Shown here one piece after another: positions 62,075 through 64,000 of a stretch of 64,000 bases of DNA (positions within the stretch are counted from its first letter, which is position 1; every line of letters starts with the position of its first letter). The DNA is from SLDF01 sp964537925 (GTDB lineage: Bacteria > Bacteroidota > Bacteroidia > Chitinophagales > Saprospiraceae), in contig CAZICV010000001.1 of the NCBI GenBank assembly GCA_964537925.1, forward strand, positions 372,001 through 436,000, written 5' to 3'. The notes under the pieces were generated by a model, which saw only the letters and a list, made by a program, of their open reading frames with translations, did not search any database and was not told where the DNA came from. The position numbers and the translations under genes were made by a program.

Positions 62075-62755
62075 ATGAGCAGTCAGGGTTTGCGTGTAGT
62101 GATCACCGGCGCTACCGGTATGGTTGGCGAGGGCGTATTGCATATATGCCTGCAGCACCCGGCCATCGGGCACGTACTGATCATCAATCGCCGAGCGTCG
62201 GGAGTCGTACATCCGAAGCTCACAGAGGTCATCCACGGAGATTTTTTTGACCTTTCGCCTATAGAAGGCAGACTAGGTGGATACGACGCCTGTTTCTTCT
62301 GCCTGGGCGTCTCCTCCGTAGGTATGTCGGCTGATGACTACTACCGGCTCACATACACCCTCACCATGCATATGGCCACCACCCTGAGCCATCTCAATCC
62401 TGCCATGACTTTTTGTTACATCTCAGGAGCCGGTACCGACAGTACGGAAAGCGGCCGCAGCCGCTGGGCACGGGTCAAGGGCAAGACGGAGAACGACCTT
62501 ATGCGCCTGCCCTTCGGTCGGGTCTATGCGCTACGGCCGGGCTTCATACGGCCTATACCGGGACTTACCCGGACACAGCAGTTTTACCGGTATATCAACT
62601 GGCTCTTCCCTATCGGCAGAGCGCTGTACCCGTCGGGATTCTGTACGCTGGAAGAACTGGCGACGGCAATGATCCGCTGTGCCACCGACGGCTACGACAA
62701 GCCCGTACTGGAAGGCCGTGATATCATCGCACAGGCTGCTCAAAGAGAGGTTTGA
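62075..62755 (+). CDS. NAD(P)-binding Rossmann-fold protein (epimerase/dehydratase-like)
   Basis: A 226-residue atypical short-chain dehydrogenase-like protein. The dinucleotide motif VVITGATGMVGEGVL is at residue 7-21, followed by INRR, the CFFCLGVSS strand, YISGAGTDSTESGRSRWARVKGKTENDL and a C-terminal ALRPGFIRPIPG segment. The catalytic Tyr-x-x-x-Lys of classical members is not evident, so it may bind NAD(P) without standard dehydrogenase chemistry. It stands alone. Confidence 0.83.
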   Translation: MSSQGLRVVITGATGMVGEGVLHICLQHPAIGHVLIINRRASGVVHPKLTEVIHGDFFDLSPIEGRLGGYDACFFCLGVSSVGMSADDYYRLTYTLTMHMATTLSHLNPAMTFCYISGAGTDSTESGRSRWARVKGKTENDLMRLPFGRVYALRPGFIRPIPGLTRTQQFYRYINWLFPIGRALYPSGFCTLEELATAMIRCATDGYDKPVLEGRDIIAQAAQREV

Positions 62756-62822
62756 TTCACCCACTGCCATACCTGCCCCGGTCACCGAAAAGTTACCATC
62801 AATCCGAACAGCAGACCCGGAT

Positions 62823-63422
62823 ATGAAAATCACCATAAAACCATACGATACCGAATGGCCGCGGTCCTTCGGACAGATCAGGGAAGAGCTGACGGCTGCC
62901 ATCGGATCCCTCAGCCCTGAGATAGAGCATATAGGAAGTACTTCCGTACCGGGCCTTGGCGCCAAGCCGATCATCGATATCCTGGTTGGTGTCTGCAAGG
63001 AAAAACACCTGGAGGAAGTGATCGCGCCTTTGATCGACTGCGGGTATATCTACTTCGAGAAATACAATGCCGATATGCCTTACAGGAGACTCTTCCTCAG
63101 GCAAAAAACCGACCCGCGTACACAGTCGCTGCCCTCCGTCATCACGGAAGACATGGAGATCCCGACGGCTATCCATGAGCACGACCAGCGGTCGGCTCAT
63201 ATCCATGTCCTGGTATATGACACAGAACACTGGCTGAGGCATATCGCTTTCAGGGATTACCTGCGCTCCCATCCGGACACCCGGGAGCGCTACCAGGCGA
63301 TCAAGGAAGCGCTCAGCCTGCGCGAATGGGCCGATGGCAACGAATACAACGGCGGCAAGGACTGGTTCATAAAAGAGGAAGAGCGGAAAGCCCTGGTGTG
63401 GTACAAGGAGAAGAACAGATAG
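62823..63422 (+). CDS. GrpB family (UPF0157) protein, nucleotidyltransferase-like
   Basis: A 199-residue cytoplasmic protein of the GrpB/UPF0157 family. The segments IKPYDTEWPRSFGQIREEL, IEHIGSTSVPGLGAKPIIDILVGV (a degenerate nucleotidyltransferase motif with Gly-Ser and Asp) and SAHIHVLVYDTEHWLRHIAFRDYLRSHP are diagnostic. The ATG at 62823 matches the family start, although the frame opens further upstream over the end of the preceding gene. Biochemical activity is not established for the family. Confidence 0.9.
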   Translation: MKITIKPYDTEWPRSFGQIREELTAAIGSLSPEIEHIGSTSVPGLGAKPIIDILVGVCKEKHLEEVIAPLIDCGYIYFEKYNADMPYRRLFLRQKTDPRTQSLPSVITEDMEIPTAIHEHDQRSAHIHVLVYDTEHWLRHIAFRDYLRSHPDTRERYQAIKEALSLREWADGNEYNGGKDWFIKEEERKALVWYKEKNR

Positions 63423-63425
63423 CGG

Positions 63426-64000
63426 CTAATCTATCTGTACAGACCACGGAGTTTCATTTATTTTTTGCTTCACCCGACTAACACCGCTAATGAGATCTTC
63501 AAAGCCCGGCGACTGGCCGTATATCATCTGTTCTTGCATGGTTCGATAATCTGCCTCCCAGCTCTTCATTAATTCACGGGGAGGCAAGGGATCAACTGTT
63601 TGCGGTTGATGAAGACCATAATCTACACCAGATAAACGCGTAAACCGCTTTCTGTGATTTACTATAGCCTGGTAAAGAACCGGATCTTTCAGGGCTTCAT
63701 CAATGAAAGCTGTCCCAGAGAGCCTGTACAAATCATAAAGATGCCGACTAAGCCGATCCACCCGCCTCTTCTCAACGGGACGCTGAAACTCTTCATGGAG
63801 CAGGAATACCTTTTCCAGGAAAGTCCGTTCGGGATTTGCTGACGGTATGTCAATCGCCTCCTGAGAAAAGAGCTGGCCGGGTAGCCCTTCGTCCACCAGT
63901 GAAATGACGGGCCTGTTTGTATAAGGCTCGTCCAACGACCGGCAACTGATCTCAATCTGTACCTTAGGTTGCAAATACCCGGGCGACTCAATGACATACG
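63426..64000 (-). CDS. AbiEii/AbiGii-type nucleotidyltransferase toxin, partial
   Basis: Minus-strand gene whose 5' end lies beyond the window: the frame stays open to base 64000 (YVIESPGYLQPKVQIEISCRS...). About 190 C-terminal residues are visible. NPERTFLEKVFLLHEEF, followed by the helical stretch VDRLSRHLYDLYRLSGTAFIDEALKDPVLYQAIVNHRKRF, is typical of the AbiEii family, the toxin half of type IV AbiE systems. The catalytic nucleotidyltransferase motifs should be further upstream and cannot be checked, nor can an AbiEi antitoxin gene. It lies head-on to the GrpB gene with a 3-base gap. Confidence 0.78.
   Translation of the reverse strand, partial: YVIESPGYLQPKVQIEISCRSLDEPYTNRPVISLVDEGLPGQLFSQEAIDIPSANPERTFLEKVFLLHEEFQRPVEKRRVDRLSRHLYDLYRLSGTAFIDEALKDPVLYQAIVNHRKRFTRLSGVDYGLHQPQTVDPLPPRELMKSWEADYRTMQEQMIYGQSPGFEDLISGVSRVKQKINETPWSVQID

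Overview
The window reads as chromosomal DNA of a fairly GC-rich member of the Bacteroidota. The evidence is a protein with a type IX secretion C-terminal tail (25.2-27.1 kb), Bacteroidota-typical families (DUF3667, DUF4199, short NuoG, S16 with a long acidic tail), and several upstream regions with the Bacteroidota -7 promoter element TAnnTTTG (for example at 18164, 31727 and 60212). A Saprospirales- or Chitinophagales-like source is plausible, but genus and family cannot be settled from this sequence. I saw no rRNA, tRNA, CRISPR array, transposase or prophage genes.

Layout. 0-4.9 kb: an RND efflux pump permease, a cytosolic 5'-nucleotidase and a DedA membrane protein. 5.2-18.1 kb: a complete nuoA-N operon on the minus strand (14 genes, tightly packed, one likely promoter upstream of nuoA) encoding respiratory complex I with a short NuoG. 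18.5-24.0 kb: transport genes, comprising an APC amino acid permease and a plus-strand run of dicarboxylate/glutamate symporter, DedA protein, DUF47 phosphate accessory protein and PiT phosphate transporter. 24.1-32.0 kb: a PepSY-like lipoprotein, an acyl-CoA thioesterase, a beta-helix T9SS cargo protein, an M29 aminopeptidase, a DUF3667 membrane protein, a conserved hypothetical and rpsP. 32.2-38.9 kb: small and regulatory genes (a HipB-like HTH protein, membrane-tethered LuxR and LytTR regulators, a dioxygenase-thioredoxin fusion lipoprotein, GNAT, a Crp-like protein and an alpha/beta hydrolase). 38.9-40.4 kb: an RtcB-like RNA ligase.

The accessory core is 40.7-51.4 kb. The first 25 codons of an SbcD-like nuclease gene break off at about 40.79 kb, where composition changes abruptly to AT-rich DNA carrying a two-gene Gabija-type defence module (OLD-like ATPase/TOPRIM nuclease plus UvrD-like helicase). 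GC-rich DNA returns exactly at the start of a 1955-residue protein that combines a transglutaminase-like domain, DUF4011, an SF1 helicase, a Vsr/MTES_1575-like nuclease domain and DUF3320. Behind it lies a YefM-type antitoxin whose YoeB-type toxin is present only as a frameshifted remnant. The window ends inside a gene for an AbiEii-type nucleotidyltransferase toxin.

51.7-63.4 kb carries a PI-PLC-like protein with N-terminal tandem repeats, a choloylglycine-hydrolase-family enzyme, a two-component system followed by two outer-membrane proteins, an EamA protein, an ArsR-SRPBCC-membrane protein-DUF1801 operon, a Rossmann-fold protein and a GrpB-family protein. A short imperfect-palindromic sequence occurs four times between genes from 50.8 to 61.9 kb, always in the same orientation, and is not explained by the genes.
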